DNA of 64,000 nt from AV40 sp035568175 (GTDB lineage: Bacteria > Verrucomicrobiota > Verrucomicrobiia > Chthoniobacterales > UBA10450). Position 1 is the stretch's first letter. Every line of letters starts with the position of its first letter. This document shows positions 1 to 7,921 of this stretch, piece by piece. The position numbers and the translations under genes are program-made. Location: contig DATMON010000004.1 in the NCBI GenBank assembly GCA_035568175.1, forward strand, positions 1-64,000, read 5' to 3'. Below the pieces are notes generated by a model. The model was not told the origin of the DNA. It ran no database searches and saw only the letters and a program-made list of their open reading frames with translations.

Positions 1-98
1 CTGATCACTTCTTGTTCCGGTTTTCAGTTTTTCAGCATTTCAGCGTCTCAGCTTTTTCTCTGTGAAATCTTGAATGTTTAGATACGACCCCCTTTCCC
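1..98 (+). repeat. Composite word repeat, copy R1
   Basis: TTCAGC-type words at a spacing of about 8 (cagttttt, cagcattt, cagcgtct, cagctttt), then a spacer and the end motif TGTTTAGATACGACCCCC near 75-92. The same layout and orientation recur near 740-825, 2345-2395, 4740-4891 and 7855-7921. No coding sequence is seen here. Confidence 0.7.
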
Positions 99-152
99 GG
101 CTAACCGATTTCAAAAGCTGGCAACCGCGCCCGCCTTGACCGACGTTTATCC

Positions 153-614
153 ATGCCGAACGTCGCTGGTCTGCGCAGTTGCTACGATAAAGTGGGGCGC
201 CTCATTTATTTCGGGCGAATGCTGGACAAAATCCGCCTCCACGCCGCGGGCCAACTCCCGCTCGCTTACCACGATTATCTGGGCGACACGCAATTCTTCA
301 CTCTCGACGGACGCTGCTGCCGTTTTCTCGGCGTTCCCCACTCGGAGATTAAGAGCCGTGTGCTCGCCGGAGAGAACGATGAAACCGTGCTGGCATGGGC
401 GCACGCTCACGGCACGCCGCGCACCGACGAAGAATGTCACGTCTGGAACCGCTTCATCGCTAAGCTCGGCTGGCGCGACGAACGCAGTCACGTCCTTCCC
501 CAGCGAATCCAGGAAAGCGGTCTTACCGGCAAACCGATCGAAACTCTCATCGATCACATCGAATTCGACGAAGGCCGCGATCCAGTGGCCGACCGGGCTT
601 GGGAAAAAATCTAA
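153..614 (+). CDS. DUF5069 domain protein
   Basis: This 153-residue cytosolic protein matches the DUF5069 family as I remember it: an N-terminal KVGRLIYFGRMLDKIRL segment (residues 13-29), a YLGD motif (42-45) and a conserved end with LIDHIEFDEGR. No signal peptide or membrane segment is visible. The family is common in Verrucomicrobiota and its function is unknown. The gene stands alone between two copies of the composite word repeat. The only start considered is the ATG at 153; it has no strong ribosome binding site. A longer reading frame overlaps it in another phase but is rich in Ser, Thr and Arg and is a shadow. Confidence 0.8.
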   Translation: MPNVAGLRSCYDKVGRLIYFGRMLDKIRLHAAGQLPLAYHDYLGDTQFFTLDGRCCRFLGVPHSEIKSRVLAGENDETVLAWAHAHGTPRTDEECHVWNRFIAKLGWRDERSHVLPQRIQESGLTGKPIETLIDHIEFDEGRDPVADRAWEKI

Positions 615-633
615 GCTCGGATTAAGCGCCCTC

Positions 634-830
634 GACTCAACAACTCAACGCCCTTTCCGCTTTCAGCTGTCAGTGTTTTGCTTTCGCCTCTCAACTTCTC
701 AACGCCTCAACGTCTCAACTCCTCAACTCCTCAACTCCTCAACTCCTCAACTGTTCAACATCTCAACTTCTTTTGAGCTTGGGACGTGGCGATGCTTTAC
801 GTCCTTTAGATACGATTCCCCGATTCCTTT
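634..830 (+). repeat. Composite word repeat, copy R2
   Basis: A long run of CTCAAC words with period 8, interrupted by TTCAGC and GTCAGTG words, ends in TTTAGATACGATTCCCC near 809-825. It fills most of the 615-895 gap. The CTCAACTC unit is repeated almost exactly four times around 715-750, the most regular stretch of this family in the window. Confidence 0.75.
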
Positions 831-895
831 TCCAGTCGGCCAAGATTGGCAATTGAAAATCCGAAACGCTTCTCTCATCCTGGCCAGCTAGTTAC

Positions 896-1720
896 ATGGC
901 AATTTATCGGCATAGCCCGGCTCCTCCCCTCAACGAGTGCGTGGAGTTATTTTGGTACTATGTCGATTTGTTTCCCGACCATGACCGCGAGCATGTGCTG
1001 CCGGATGGCACGTTCGAGCTGATCATTAATCTGCAGGAAAACCCGCGAAAACTCTTCCGTCATGTCGACACCAGCGGGCACGACTCCTTCAAGCGCGGTT
1101 GGATTTCTGGCGCGCAATCGAGATTTCTGATGATCGACGCATTGCCTGGGTCATCGATGATCGGGGTCCACTTTAAACCTGGCGGCGCTGCCGCTTTTCT
1201 CGGATTACCGGCCAATGAACTTGCCGGGCGCGTGGTTGAGCTGGACGCCATTTGGGGTAACACCGTTTGGGAGTGGCGTGATCAACTGCTTGCCGCCAAA
1301 ACCCCAGACAAAAAATTTGCCATCCTGGAACATCTGCTCCTTCGACGCATCGCACAGTCACGACAACACCGGCATGACGCGATCGGCTGGGCTCTCGAGC
1401 GGTACTTGGCCGAGCCAAGTGTTCAAACGATCACCTCCGTTTCAGGCCAGGTCGGATTCAGTCACAAACATTTCATCGATCTTTTCCGGCGCGAGACTGG
1501 TCTAACGCCGAAGCTTTTCTGCCGTATTCGCCGTTTCCAGCAGGCCTTGGCCGAAGTCCATGCCCGTGCCGAGACTGATTGGGCCGACGTCGCCTACACC
1601 TGCGGATACTTCGATCAATCACACTTTGTCCACGATTTCGTCGAATTCTCCGGGCTGAACCCGACGGCCTATCCGAATCGCTGTCTCGAGGGCGAGCGTA
1701 ATTTCGTCCGAGCTGCGTGA
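896..1720 (+). CDS. AraC-family transcriptional regulator with DUF6597-like N-terminus
   Basis: A 274-residue regulator. Residues 1-140 look like the DUF6597 ligand-sensing region often fused to AraC domains (ECVELFWYYV; VLPDGTFELIINL; GVHFKPGGAAAFLGLP). The C-terminal 100 residues form the double helix-turn-helix: VGFSHKHFIDLFRRETGLTP for the first unit and the conserved DVAYTCGYFDQSHFVHDF, with SGLNPTAY for the second. It should bind DNA in the cytosol and activate a target promoter. The next gene, same strand and 62 bases on, encodes a small secreted protein and is a possible target or partner, which is only inference. Start ATG 896 directly follows the R2 repeat region. Confidence 0.88.
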   Translation: MAIYRHSPAPPLNECVELFWYYVDLFPDHDREHVLPDGTFELIINLQENPRKLFRHVDTSGHDSFKRGWISGAQSRFLMIDALPGSSMIGVHFKPGGAAAFLGLPANELAGRVVELDAIWGNTVWEWRDQLLAAKTPDKKFAILEHLLLRRIAQSRQHRHDAIGWALERYLAEPSVQTITSVSGQVGFSHKHFIDLFRRETGLTPKLFCRIRRFQQALAEVHARAETDWADVAYTCGYFDQSHFVHDFVEFSGLNPTAYPNRCLEGERNFVRAA

Positions 1721-1782
1721 GGTAAAATTTTTCCAATACGCTGCGCGGAATGCAGCGCACAATCGGCCAAACCACCACGCAT

Positions 1783-2316
1783 ATGAAATTCCAACTCTTT
1801 TTGATCTCATTCTGTTTCGGCGTCGTCAACGCGACCACGGCAGCGGAAGAACTCCCGCTCAATGCTCACTTGCAAATGTTTCGTCCGTTTCTAGAGAAGA
1901 CATGGAAAGGAACATTTGCGAACTCGACGCCGGACAAGCCGATAATCGATGTGCAAAAATGGGAGCGGACGTTGAACGGGCAGGCCATCCGGCTCTTACA
2001 TTCGGTCAATGAAGGCGTTTACGGCGGCGAAACCTTGTTAATTTGGGATGATCAGCGCAAGACAATCGTATTCTACTATTTCACGACTGCTGGTTACATG
2101 ACTACCGGAACGCTCGAAATCAAAGAGGGAAAGTTCATCACGCACGAAGCGGTCAAAGGCAGCGCGGATGGGGTGACCGAAGTGCGCGCCACCAGCGAAC
2201 TCCTTCCCGACGGCAAGTTTCACGTCAAGGCCGAGTATTTGAAGAATGGAAATTGGACACCGGGCCATGAGTGCACTTATCAAGAAACGCCCGACGCCAA
2301 AATCGTTTTCAAATAA
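1783..2316 (+). CDS. Secreted protein, lipocalin/DUF1579-like
   Basis: The ATG at 1783 gives 177 residues with a clear signal peptide (MKFQLFLISFCFGVVNATTAA) and a mature part beginning near EELPLNAHL. An upstream in-frame ATG at 1750 would put eleven polar residues before the signal, so the inner start is preferred. The mature region has alternating beta-strand-like segments (FLEKTWKGTF, KWERTLNGQAIRLLHSV, GETLLIWDDQRKTIVFYYFT, GTLEIKEGKFI, FHVKAEY) as in the lipocalin-like DUF1579 group that measures total product weight of a small barrel. No catalytic residues are recognised. It follows the AraC-type regulator and may be co-regulated with it. Confidence 0.6.
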   Translation: MKFQLFLISFCFGVVNATTAAEELPLNAHLQMFRPFLEKTWKGTFANSTPDKPIIDVQKWERTLNGQAIRLLHSVNEGVYGGETLLIWDDQRKTIVFYYFTTAGYMTTGTLEIKEGKFITHEAVKGSADGVTEVRATSELLPDGKFHVKAEYLKNGNWTPGHECTYQETPDAKIVFK

Positions 2317-2344
2317 TCCCTGAGCCGCCGGCGAGACGGATACC

Positions 2345-2540
2345 CCTCAACATCTCAACTTCTTTGAAATGTCAAAAGTTTAGATGTGACCCCGATTTTC
2401 GACGGTTCCCGCTATCCCTTTCCGAAATTGCGCCCCTCAACAACTCAACCCTCAACATCTCAACTTCTTTTTCAGCTTCTCAGCGTTTCAGCGTTTTCTT
2501 TCGCCTCTCAACTTCTCAACTTCTCAACCTCTTTGAACAT
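2345..2540 (+). repeat. Composite word repeat, copy R3 (double)
   Basis: First half 2350-2395: CTCAAC words then AAAAGTTTAGATGTGACCCC. Second half from about 2430: CTCAAC words, TTCAGC words near 2468-2500, and CTCAAC words again to about 2532. The second half runs into the 3' end of the broken membrane-protein gene on the other strand. Confidence 0.7.
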
Positions 2541-3155
2541 CTGCAGTCCTCCGCTAAAGAACCAGATTGCCTGACCGATCACGGCCAGGAAAAAAAAGTG
2601 CGGATTCTTTCCGAGCAACCCGGTGGGTTGCGCAATAACTGTCCCAGTTCCCAACACGCAACCAAAAATTCCAAGAACGCGCGCCACCGCAGCGCTGCGC
2701 ACAATTGCCGCCGACCAGAGCGCGATCGCGACTCACGACGCAACGAGAAACACGCTCATGAACGCCTGGTCCAAAAAAGCATTGTGATTGAACGTGATCT
2801 TCCATCCCGTCGCGTTGTCTGCCGTTGCATTTGCGATCGCTCGCGCGAGCCCCGGAGTAACTAATCCATCGATCACGACTGCGTTCATCATCGCGGCGAG
2901 AGCGAATCCGTAAACGATCAAACCGGCCAGACCGAGCCAATGATCGATGCGGCGCGAGAGACCGAATGCTCCAAAAAACCAAAGTGGCAGACTTACCAAT
3001 GCGAGCGAATGCACGATGACCATTGTTCGCCCAGTCGATTCCACTTGAGCTGGATCGAATAATCCGCGTTCGCTCGGGTGCAGGACGAGAGTTACCAACG
3101 CTCCGACCGACCCGGCCATCATCGCCAATCCGCTGATTCGCGCACCTTCCTTCAT
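2508..3155 (-). pseudogene. Broken multi-pass membrane protein gene (in-frame TGA)
   Basis: Read on the minus strand from ATG 3155, the frame encodes a hydrophobic protein with five or six membrane segments (ISGLAMMAGSVGALVTLVL; VIVHSLALVSLPLWFFGAFGL; LGLAGLIVYGFALAAMM). After ...FMSVFLVAS a TGA at 2733-2735 interrupts it, and the same frame continues without a shift as VAIALWSAAIVRSAAVARVLGIF... through two more membrane segments to a TGA at 2508-2510. One base change (TGG to TGA, Trp to stop) would explain the break. The last residues KEVEKLRS are encoded by CTCAAC-word repeat, which also supplies the final stop. The family is not identified. A sequencing error is possible; recoding to selenocysteine is unlikely because no SECIS-like context is evident. 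Confidence 0.65.
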
Positions 3156-3229
3156 CACAGACGAATTCCGTAGAGATTGCCTGCAATTCCCGGAAGTGTT
3201 CAAGACGGAACTTCCCACGGTCTCGTCAT

Positions 3230-3372
3230 CGCCTTTCCGCCGCGTCGCTGTCCGCGTTTCAGCTTTCAGATGTCAGCGTTTTGCCCAGCTCGTCACAGGT
3301 CACTTCTTTTTGATTGTATCAATGTGACCCATTTTTACCGAGATACGACTATCGTTCCCGTGATCTTCGGTT
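3230..3372 (+). repeat. Degenerate composite word repeat, copy R4
   Basis: TTTCAGCTTTCAGATGTCAG words near 3257-3282, a CGTCACAGGTCACTT pair near 3291-3305 and an end GAGATACGACTATCG near 3340-3354 that resembles the usual end motif without its CCCC. Followed by an A-rich stretch. No gene is seen between 3156 and 3438. Confidence 0.5.
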
Positions 3373-3438
3373 AAAAAAAACGCTTGCTTGTCGTTAGGCG
3401 CAATATTGTAATCGCTGGCGCAACGCAAGGCCCCCCAA

Positions 3439-4716
3439 ATGCCAAACAATTCGAAAGATCGAGCCAAACTCTCCAAACAGCTCGAGGAACTTAAGACTCA
3501 GCTAAAACAAACTCCCTCTACGGACGGCGCGAAGCGCGACGAGCTCGAGAAGAAAATAACCGAAACAGAACAAAAGCTAAAGCAACTCGACCAGTCCGCC
3601 GCGAAAGCACCAATTCGGCCAGATTGGCAATTCTTTGATCCCACAGAATTGGTGGAGATGGCGATCGTCGGCGGCGGCGGCGCTTTGGGAGGGTTAATCG
3701 CTTACATTTTTAAAAAGGCGCAGATCTGGACTTTCGTGCCGAAAGCGGCGACAGCGGGCCACTGCATTGCGGCGGGTGCATTGGCTGCAGGACTCGCGGT
3801 TTGGTTCATCGCTCGAACTGACCGTAACAACCGAGTTCCCTGTCTTCTTTTCTCGATTTTATGCGGTTTAGCTGGACTGAAGATGATTGAAAAGGCGGCC
3901 ACCACAATATTGCCGCAGGTAGAAATTTTTAGAACGAGTGATGTTGCAGCCACCGATAAGGATGTGGAGGAGGCCAAGAAAGCCACTCAGGAAGTTCAGA
4001 AATCGAGTGACCCCACGACAGTAAAAGAGGCAGAAAAGAAGATCGAAAAGGCCGGTGACTCGCTACAAGACCTTAGTCAAGCTTCGACCAAGGCGAAGGG
4101 TCAGGGCGACACGAGCGCGGCCGCAGTGCTCGATAAGCACATTACCGAAGCAGCCCAATCTTTGACGAAGAGTAAATTGGAAAACCAAAGTATTCCTGAA
4201 GTCAGTGACAAAATTGAGAAAGTTCTCGAAAAGTCGGTTACTCCAGAAATCGCCAAGACTGCCGAGGACAAAGAACTGAATGCTTTGCGTGAAAAATACC
4301 TCAAAGTACCGGCTACCGCCGGCTGGTGCTTTCTCGGCGTTTACAACAAAAGCCAGTGGGATCGCTCTACAACGGATTATCGAGCAACCCCCGATTCAGC
4401 AAGAGATACGAAGGTAAAGGTTAAAACCCCCGTTTATCTGAGAGATAATCTACCGACGGATAAGGATTATAAGTTGGGTGAAATAATTAATGTCTTGTTT
4501 GAAGGCGATGAAATCACGATCGCCGATGCGACGGTTTCATCGGGCAATCGCGTTTGGGCGCATGTAACTCAAATTAAGCGTGCGGGCACCCCAAACGCCA
4601 ATCAGCCCGGCGCGAGTCCCACCGCGAGCACGTCACCAAACGGGACAGAAGGGACACCTGCGGGTTCAAAGCGCCCGAGGGGGCATTCGAGGAAACTGGG
4701 GAAACGTTCCCCGTAG
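3439..4716 (+). CDS. Coiled-coil membrane protein with SH3-like C-terminal domain, unknown
   Basis: A 425-residue protein of no family I recognise. Residues 1-55 form a charged coiled coil (LSKQLEELKTQLKQ; ELEKKITETEQKLKQL). Residues about 75-165 hold three hydrophobic segments (MAIVGGGGALGGLIAYIF; HCIAAGALAAGLAVWFIA; CLLFSILCGLAGL). Residues 175-290 are a second long helical, Lys/Glu/Ala-rich region. Residues 295-385 look like a small beta domain (GWCFLGVYNKSQW; VYLRDNLPT; VLFEGDEITIADA; RVWAHVTQI), SH3-like in pattern. The tail is low-complexity Pro/Thr/Ser then basic. It sits alone between word repeats R4 and R5 beside likely defence genes, so it may be a single-gene cassette; function is open. 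The last 15 residues may be repeat-derived. Confidence 0.7.
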   Translation: MPNNSKDRAKLSKQLEELKTQLKQTPSTDGAKRDELEKKITETEQKLKQLDQSAAKAPIRPDWQFFDPTELVEMAIVGGGGALGGLIAYIFKKAQIWTFVPKAATAGHCIAAGALAAGLAVWFIARTDRNNRVPCLLFSILCGLAGLKMIEKAATTILPQVEIFRTSDVAATDKDVEEAKKATQEVQKSSDPTTVKEAEKKIEKAGDSLQDLSQASTKAKGQGDTSAAAVLDKHITEAAQSLTKSKLENQSIPEVSDKIEKVLEKSVTPEIAKTAEDKELNALREKYLKVPATAGWCFLGVYNKSQWDRSTTDYRATPDSARDTKVKVKTPVYLRDNLPTDKDYKLGEIINVLFEGDEITIADATVSSGNRVWAHVTQIKRAGTPNANQPGASPTASTSPNGTEGTPAGSKRPRGHSRKLGKRSP

Positions 4717-4737
4717 ATATTCTATCGGCGCCTCGCC

Positions 4738-4891
4738 GCGTCACCTCCTCAACAGCTCAACAACTCAAGGTTTTTTCGCTCGTCACTCGCCACGCGTCAC
4801 TGGCCACTTCTTCTTCAGCTTTTCAGCATTTCAGCTTTCCGCGTTTCAGTTCTTCAGGAAACAAACGTCAAATCTTTAGATCTGACCCCGG
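4738..4891 (+). repeat. Composite word repeat, copy R5
   Basis: Words occur in a fixed order: CTCAACAGCTCAACAACTCAA (near 4748-4768), GTCACTCG/GTCACTGG words (4784-4808), TTCAGC words (4816-4860), then TTTAGATCTGACCCC at 4876-4890. On the minus strand the end motif supplies the TAA stop of the HIRAN-like gene. Confidence 0.75.
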
Positions 4892-5271
4892 CTCTTATTC
4901 TTTAGGCTTGCGTTAGCTTGCACGCATCGAGCGACCCTATAGTGCTTCCACGGCACGCCGCGTCGATTAACCGCGCTAATATGCCACTCCTCATCTTCAG
5001 CCGGTTCAATGCTAACGAGGTACCGCCGCGGGACGTATCCGATTCTTTCGTCTGCCTCTGTTCTAACCTCGTAACAGAGCGAACCGTGCCAATAGTTACG
5101 ACGCAGAAGTACTCGCTCATTCATTTTGGGTGGACGCTGAACTGGGTTGTATCGGACTCCTGCAACATGAAACCAATTCACGCGGAGATGTTCTTTTTTG
5201 AACGGCCACTTCAATCCTACTGCGGCCGCAGCCAGCACCAGTACCGAGACAAATCTTCGCCTATGGATCAT
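4876..5271 (-). CDS. Membrane-anchored HIRAN-like domain protein
   Basis: The last gene of the RT operon. ATG 5271 gives 131 residues and overlaps the RT stop as ATGA (5268-5271), which suggests coupled translation; two upstream in-frame ATGs are less well placed. MIHRRRFVSVLVLAAAAVGL is a signal/anchor with a Tat-like RRRF. Residues about 34-90 fit the HIRAN pattern: FHVAGVRYNPVQ, a VLLRRNYWHGSLCYEVRTE centre and RIGYVPRRYL, where family members have GYVPR. HIRAN domains bind DNA ends or act as accessory parts of nuclease, helicase and defence proteins. The tail KNKSRGQI and the stop come from the R5 repeat. A HIRAN fold behind an export signal is unusual; it may instead be an inner-membrane anchor with the domain in the cytosol. 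Confidence 0.6.
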   Translation of the reverse strand: MIHRRRFVSVLVLAAAAVGLKWPFKKEHLRVNWFHVAGVRYNPVQRPPKMNERVLLRRNYWHGSLCYEVRTEADERIGYVPRRYLVSIEPAEDEEWHISAVNRRGVPWKHYRVARCVQANASLKNKSRGQI

Positions 5272-6647
5272 CGTTGGCCCCATAAATGTCGACCCCATTC
5301 GAGGTACCCCAAATCCTCTGCGCCCGACGGTTGCTTGGTCTCAAGTGTGGGCTGCTCAGAAACGGCTTTAACTGCGAACAAACGCAAGAGCTCGTTGTCG
5401 CTCTTGATAATAGCTTCCAGCAGATCGTCCAGAGTTTTAGCGGTCCCTCGCGGTACGTCTTCCAGCAAATTGATCAGCCATGCCGCGCGCCATTGCTCAT
5501 CGGATCGCGTAGCATAGGTGGCAAGTAGCTCTGCAGCTCGCGAAATAAGGTCCTTATTTTCTAAGAGGGAATTGATGTAGCCGTCGAAAGGAGATGAAGG
5601 GTAATTTTTTGTTTGTGCTATCAAATGATTCAGTCTGATGCGTCGTATCGCCCCTATGCTTAGACGACCGAAGCCCTCGGTAAGGAGCTCGTCCGGATTT
5701 TCCAACGCGCGTGCGACAAGCTTTAGGACGAGCTCAGGCGCGGCAACGTCATCGAGCACGACCGCCGAAACATAACCGTCAACAACCGTCGTCGTAGCAT
5801 ATTTCCCGTTCGCAAGCGCCTCAAGATACTCTTCGCCACTGCCAAGCTTGGTTTTCAACTTGTTAAGTTTGAAGCCAACAGCCGTTATATCTTTCTCAAT
5901 CGCGCCGAGAATCGATTCGAGAACCCCCCGTTCCGTTCCGAAAATCCGGTAGTCGTCGACGAACCGGATAAAGTTATCTGTATGTCTCGAAATTATCTGA
6001 TCAACGATTGTCAGGTACGCGTTTGCCAGAAAAAACATCGAATCGTTGATGAGCGGGAGACCCGTCACGTCACCGGAAATTGACTCCACGACGTGCTTTA
6101 ACAGGGAGACTGCGACATGTTTCGGCGCTATCTCCTCTAAAAATGCAAAGAATTTGTCCCGATTGATGCTCTCAAATGTATTTTCCAGATCAAGCTGAAG
6201 AAGACAACCTGAACGAGTCTTGCATCGTTTATCCGTCTCATCTTGAAATTGCTTCCATAGGCTGATCTGGCTCTCGGTGAGTTGTACGTGATTGGGGTTT
6301 GTGTTGTAGCGATAACTCCACACATGCCGCTGATCTAGTGTCTTATGAACTTTCTCTGCGATTGCGGAGACGGAGGCTTGGATAACGATCTGATCGGCGA
6401 CAGAGGGAAGTTGCCAATACTTCTTGTCGCCACTCCGTTTCGGGACCGCGATCGTGAACGGCCGTGATGGCGTTTCGCCATCCAGATACTTGCTGATTCT
6501 CTTACGAATTGCGCCCTCTTCGCCTGCGAAACTCTCCATCACAGGATCAGACCAAGGCGGAAGCGAATTGCTGTATGAAATCGAATCAAATACTAACCGC
6601 GCGGCAAGAGCCACCGGCAGCGATCGAGTTTCATCGGATTGAGACAT
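5268..6647 (-). CDS. Reverse transcriptase, UG/Abi-like (putative defence RT)
   Basis: A 459-residue RT. Visible motifs: A, LLQLDLENTFESI with catalytic D153; B-like, GLPLINDSMFFLANAYL (196-212); C, FIRFVDDYRIF with FVDD at 229-232; and a following GFKLNKLKTKL (258-268). Residues about 300-435 are helical and repeat-like (SRAAELLATYA; AAWLINLL; LLRLFAVKAVS), like the alpha-repeat region of AbiA/AbiK and other 'unknown group' (DRT) RTs. There is no maturase, zinc-finger or endonuclease domain as in group II introns, and I see no retron-type RNA nearby. Its ATG directly abuts the TAA of the membrane-protein gene (6648-6650). The known relatives confer abortive phage defence; that role here is inference. 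Its subgroup is not assignable by eye. Confidence 0.85.
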   Translation of the reverse strand: MSQSDETRSLPVALAARLVFDSISYSNSLPPWSDPVMESFAGEEGAIRKRISKYLDGETPSRPFTIAVPKRSGDKKYWQLPSVADQIVIQASVSAIAEKVHKTLDQRHVWSYRYNTNPNHVQLTESQISLWKQFQDETDKRCKTRSGCLLQLDLENTFESINRDKFFAFLEEIAPKHVAVSLLKHVVESISGDVTGLPLINDSMFFLANAYLTIVDQIISRHTDNFIRFVDDYRIFGTERGVLESILGAIEKDITAVGFKLNKLKTKLGSGEEYLEALANGKYATTTVVDGYVSAVVLDDVAAPELVLKLVARALENPDELLTEGFGRLSIGAIRRIRLNHLIAQTKNYPSSPFDGYINSLLENKDLISRAAELLATYATRSDEQWRAAWLINLLEDVPRGTAKTLDDLLEAIIKSDNELLRLFAVKAVSEQPTLETKQPSGAEDLGYLEWGRHLWGQR

Positions 6648-7739
6648 TTAGCCCACTCGCGAAAACACGTTTTTGGGATTCCAATTCACGAGAAATGGAA
6701 ATGCGACCGCCAAGAATCCAAGAGTAACAATTTTTACCATCGCAGAGACCGTTACACCATGCCCTTCGGTGAGGGAGTCAACCGTCTTGATCGCGGCCGT
6801 AGCGGTGGCGAGGAAGGAAACGCTGATTATCAAAAAATTCTTGAAGGTCAGCGATGCGTGGAACGAGGACATGAACAGGCACACTACTAAAAAGAACAGA
6901 GACCATCGGTAATCGCCGCGATACAAGCTAAACAGCGCACCTTTCATTGAAGGACTGGCAACTTTTTCCCAACAATGGTTCAGTGATTTGACCGCCTGCT
7001 CCAGCGTGAATGTCGGCCACTCGGAATAAAGTGGAATGTAAATGAATCTTGGGGCGCCGTCTGTCCCTAGTGAGTTAAAAAGGGGGGCAAAAAACTCATC
7101 AAACGTCGGTGAATTCTTATTCTCCCAGTTAAATCCGATGCAGGGGAAAACGAGGCTAGAAACGTTGTCTCGATGCGCCTGTTCGACCGTTTGCGGTATT
7201 GCCTTGAAAAGAACCCCTTGATTGGACTCGCCCTTAATGTCGGCGATCACGGCATAAACCGAGTCAATTGGCAGGCGACGATAACTCTCTGACGGAATCC
7301 GAACGACTAGTCTGGATACATCCCCAGGCGGTCGTTTGATAAGACTGTCCAATTGGTCGACGTATGCGCGGTCCGCTTCAGGAGAGATCGACTTAAGCTT
7401 GACTTCGAGCTCGCGCGCGAGCGCGCCTTTGAACAGCTCTGGCTCTGTTGCCTCGCTCTCAACGAAATAACTGATTACAAGCGCGCTCGGGGAGCTTTTT
7501 ACATAATCGAGAAAATCGTCTCGATCTATTCTGTCCAAACTCACATATATCGTGTGGCCGTTGTAAGTCCCAAGCGCCGCTACGCGGTCTGTAAGGAGAC
7601 TCGTCGCGCTTATACTCGTCACGAGATTGTGAAATGAAAATGTGACGGGAAACCACAAAAAATCGCACAGAAGCAGAACCGCAGGGACGGCGATGAAACA
7701 CCAGCGCGCAAGAGCCGCCCGACGAGAAGATGATGTCAT
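6648..7739 (-). CDS. Membrane protein of the RT operon, unknown
   Basis: The first gene of the RT operon: 363 residues. Membrane segments: 13-34 (WCFIAVPAVLLLCDFLWFPV), about 279-296 (WSLFFLVVCLFM), 301-318 (NFLIISVSFLATATAAI) and 331-351 (VSAMVKIVTLGFLAVAFPFL). Between the first and second lies a soluble domain of about 240 residues with alternating strands and helices. Its part VEQAHRDNVSSLVFPCIG (185-202) is reminiscent of a macro-domain strand/loop, but the match is weak and the ligand glycines are not obvious. I do not recognise the family. Its TAA abuts the RT start codon, so the two proteins are probably made together; it could be the membrane-acting effector of an RT-based defence system. 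Start ATG 7739 follows a gap that ends in repeat R6. Confidence 0.7.
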   Translation of the reverse strand: MTSSSRRAALARWCFIAVPAVLLLCDFLWFPVTFSFHNLVTSISATSLLTDRVAALGTYNGHTIYVSLDRIDRDDFLDYVKSSPSALVISYFVESEATEPELFKGALARELEVKLKSISPEADRAYVDQLDSLIKRPPGDVSRLVVRIPSESYRRLPIDSVYAVIADIKGESNQGVLFKAIPQTVEQAHRDNVSSLVFPCIGFNWENKNSPTFDEFFAPLFNSLGTDGAPRFIYIPLYSEWPTFTLEQAVKSLNHCWEKVASPSMKGALFSLYRGDYRWSLFFLVVCLFMSSFHASLTFKNFLIISVSFLATATAAIKTVDSLTEGHGVTVSAMVKIVTLGFLAVAFPFLVNWNPKNVFSRVG

Positions 7740-7852
7740 GGGGAGAAAAGCGCTTGCTTACCACAGAAGCGACGCCGACCGCAACTCAATTTCCCTTAAC
7801 GGCGAGATCGTTCTTTAGGATTTCTACGATCTGATCGATTCCTTCTCCTGAC

Positions 7853-7921
7853 ATTTCAGCGTTTCAGCTTTCCGCATTCAGTTTTCCATGAAGCAAATGT
7901 TCAATGTTTAGATCTGACCCC
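7853..7921 (+). repeat. Composite word repeat, copy R6
   Basis: TTTCAGCGTTTCAGCTTTCC words (7856-7875), spacer, then CAATGTTTAGATCTGACCCC (about 7901-7920). It separates the RT operon from the KAP/GIY-YIG-like pair and, on the minus strand, supplies the stop codon and last residues of the latter. No gene is seen in 7740-7900. Confidence 0.75.

Noticed and set aside
640..830. CTCAAC words considered as a CRISPR array
   Set aside because: The units are 8 bases with no unique spacers and no cas genes are present.
2733..2735. TGA as a selenocysteine codon
   Set aside because: No SECIS-like stem follows and the protein is a plain membrane protein; mutation or sequencing error is simpler.
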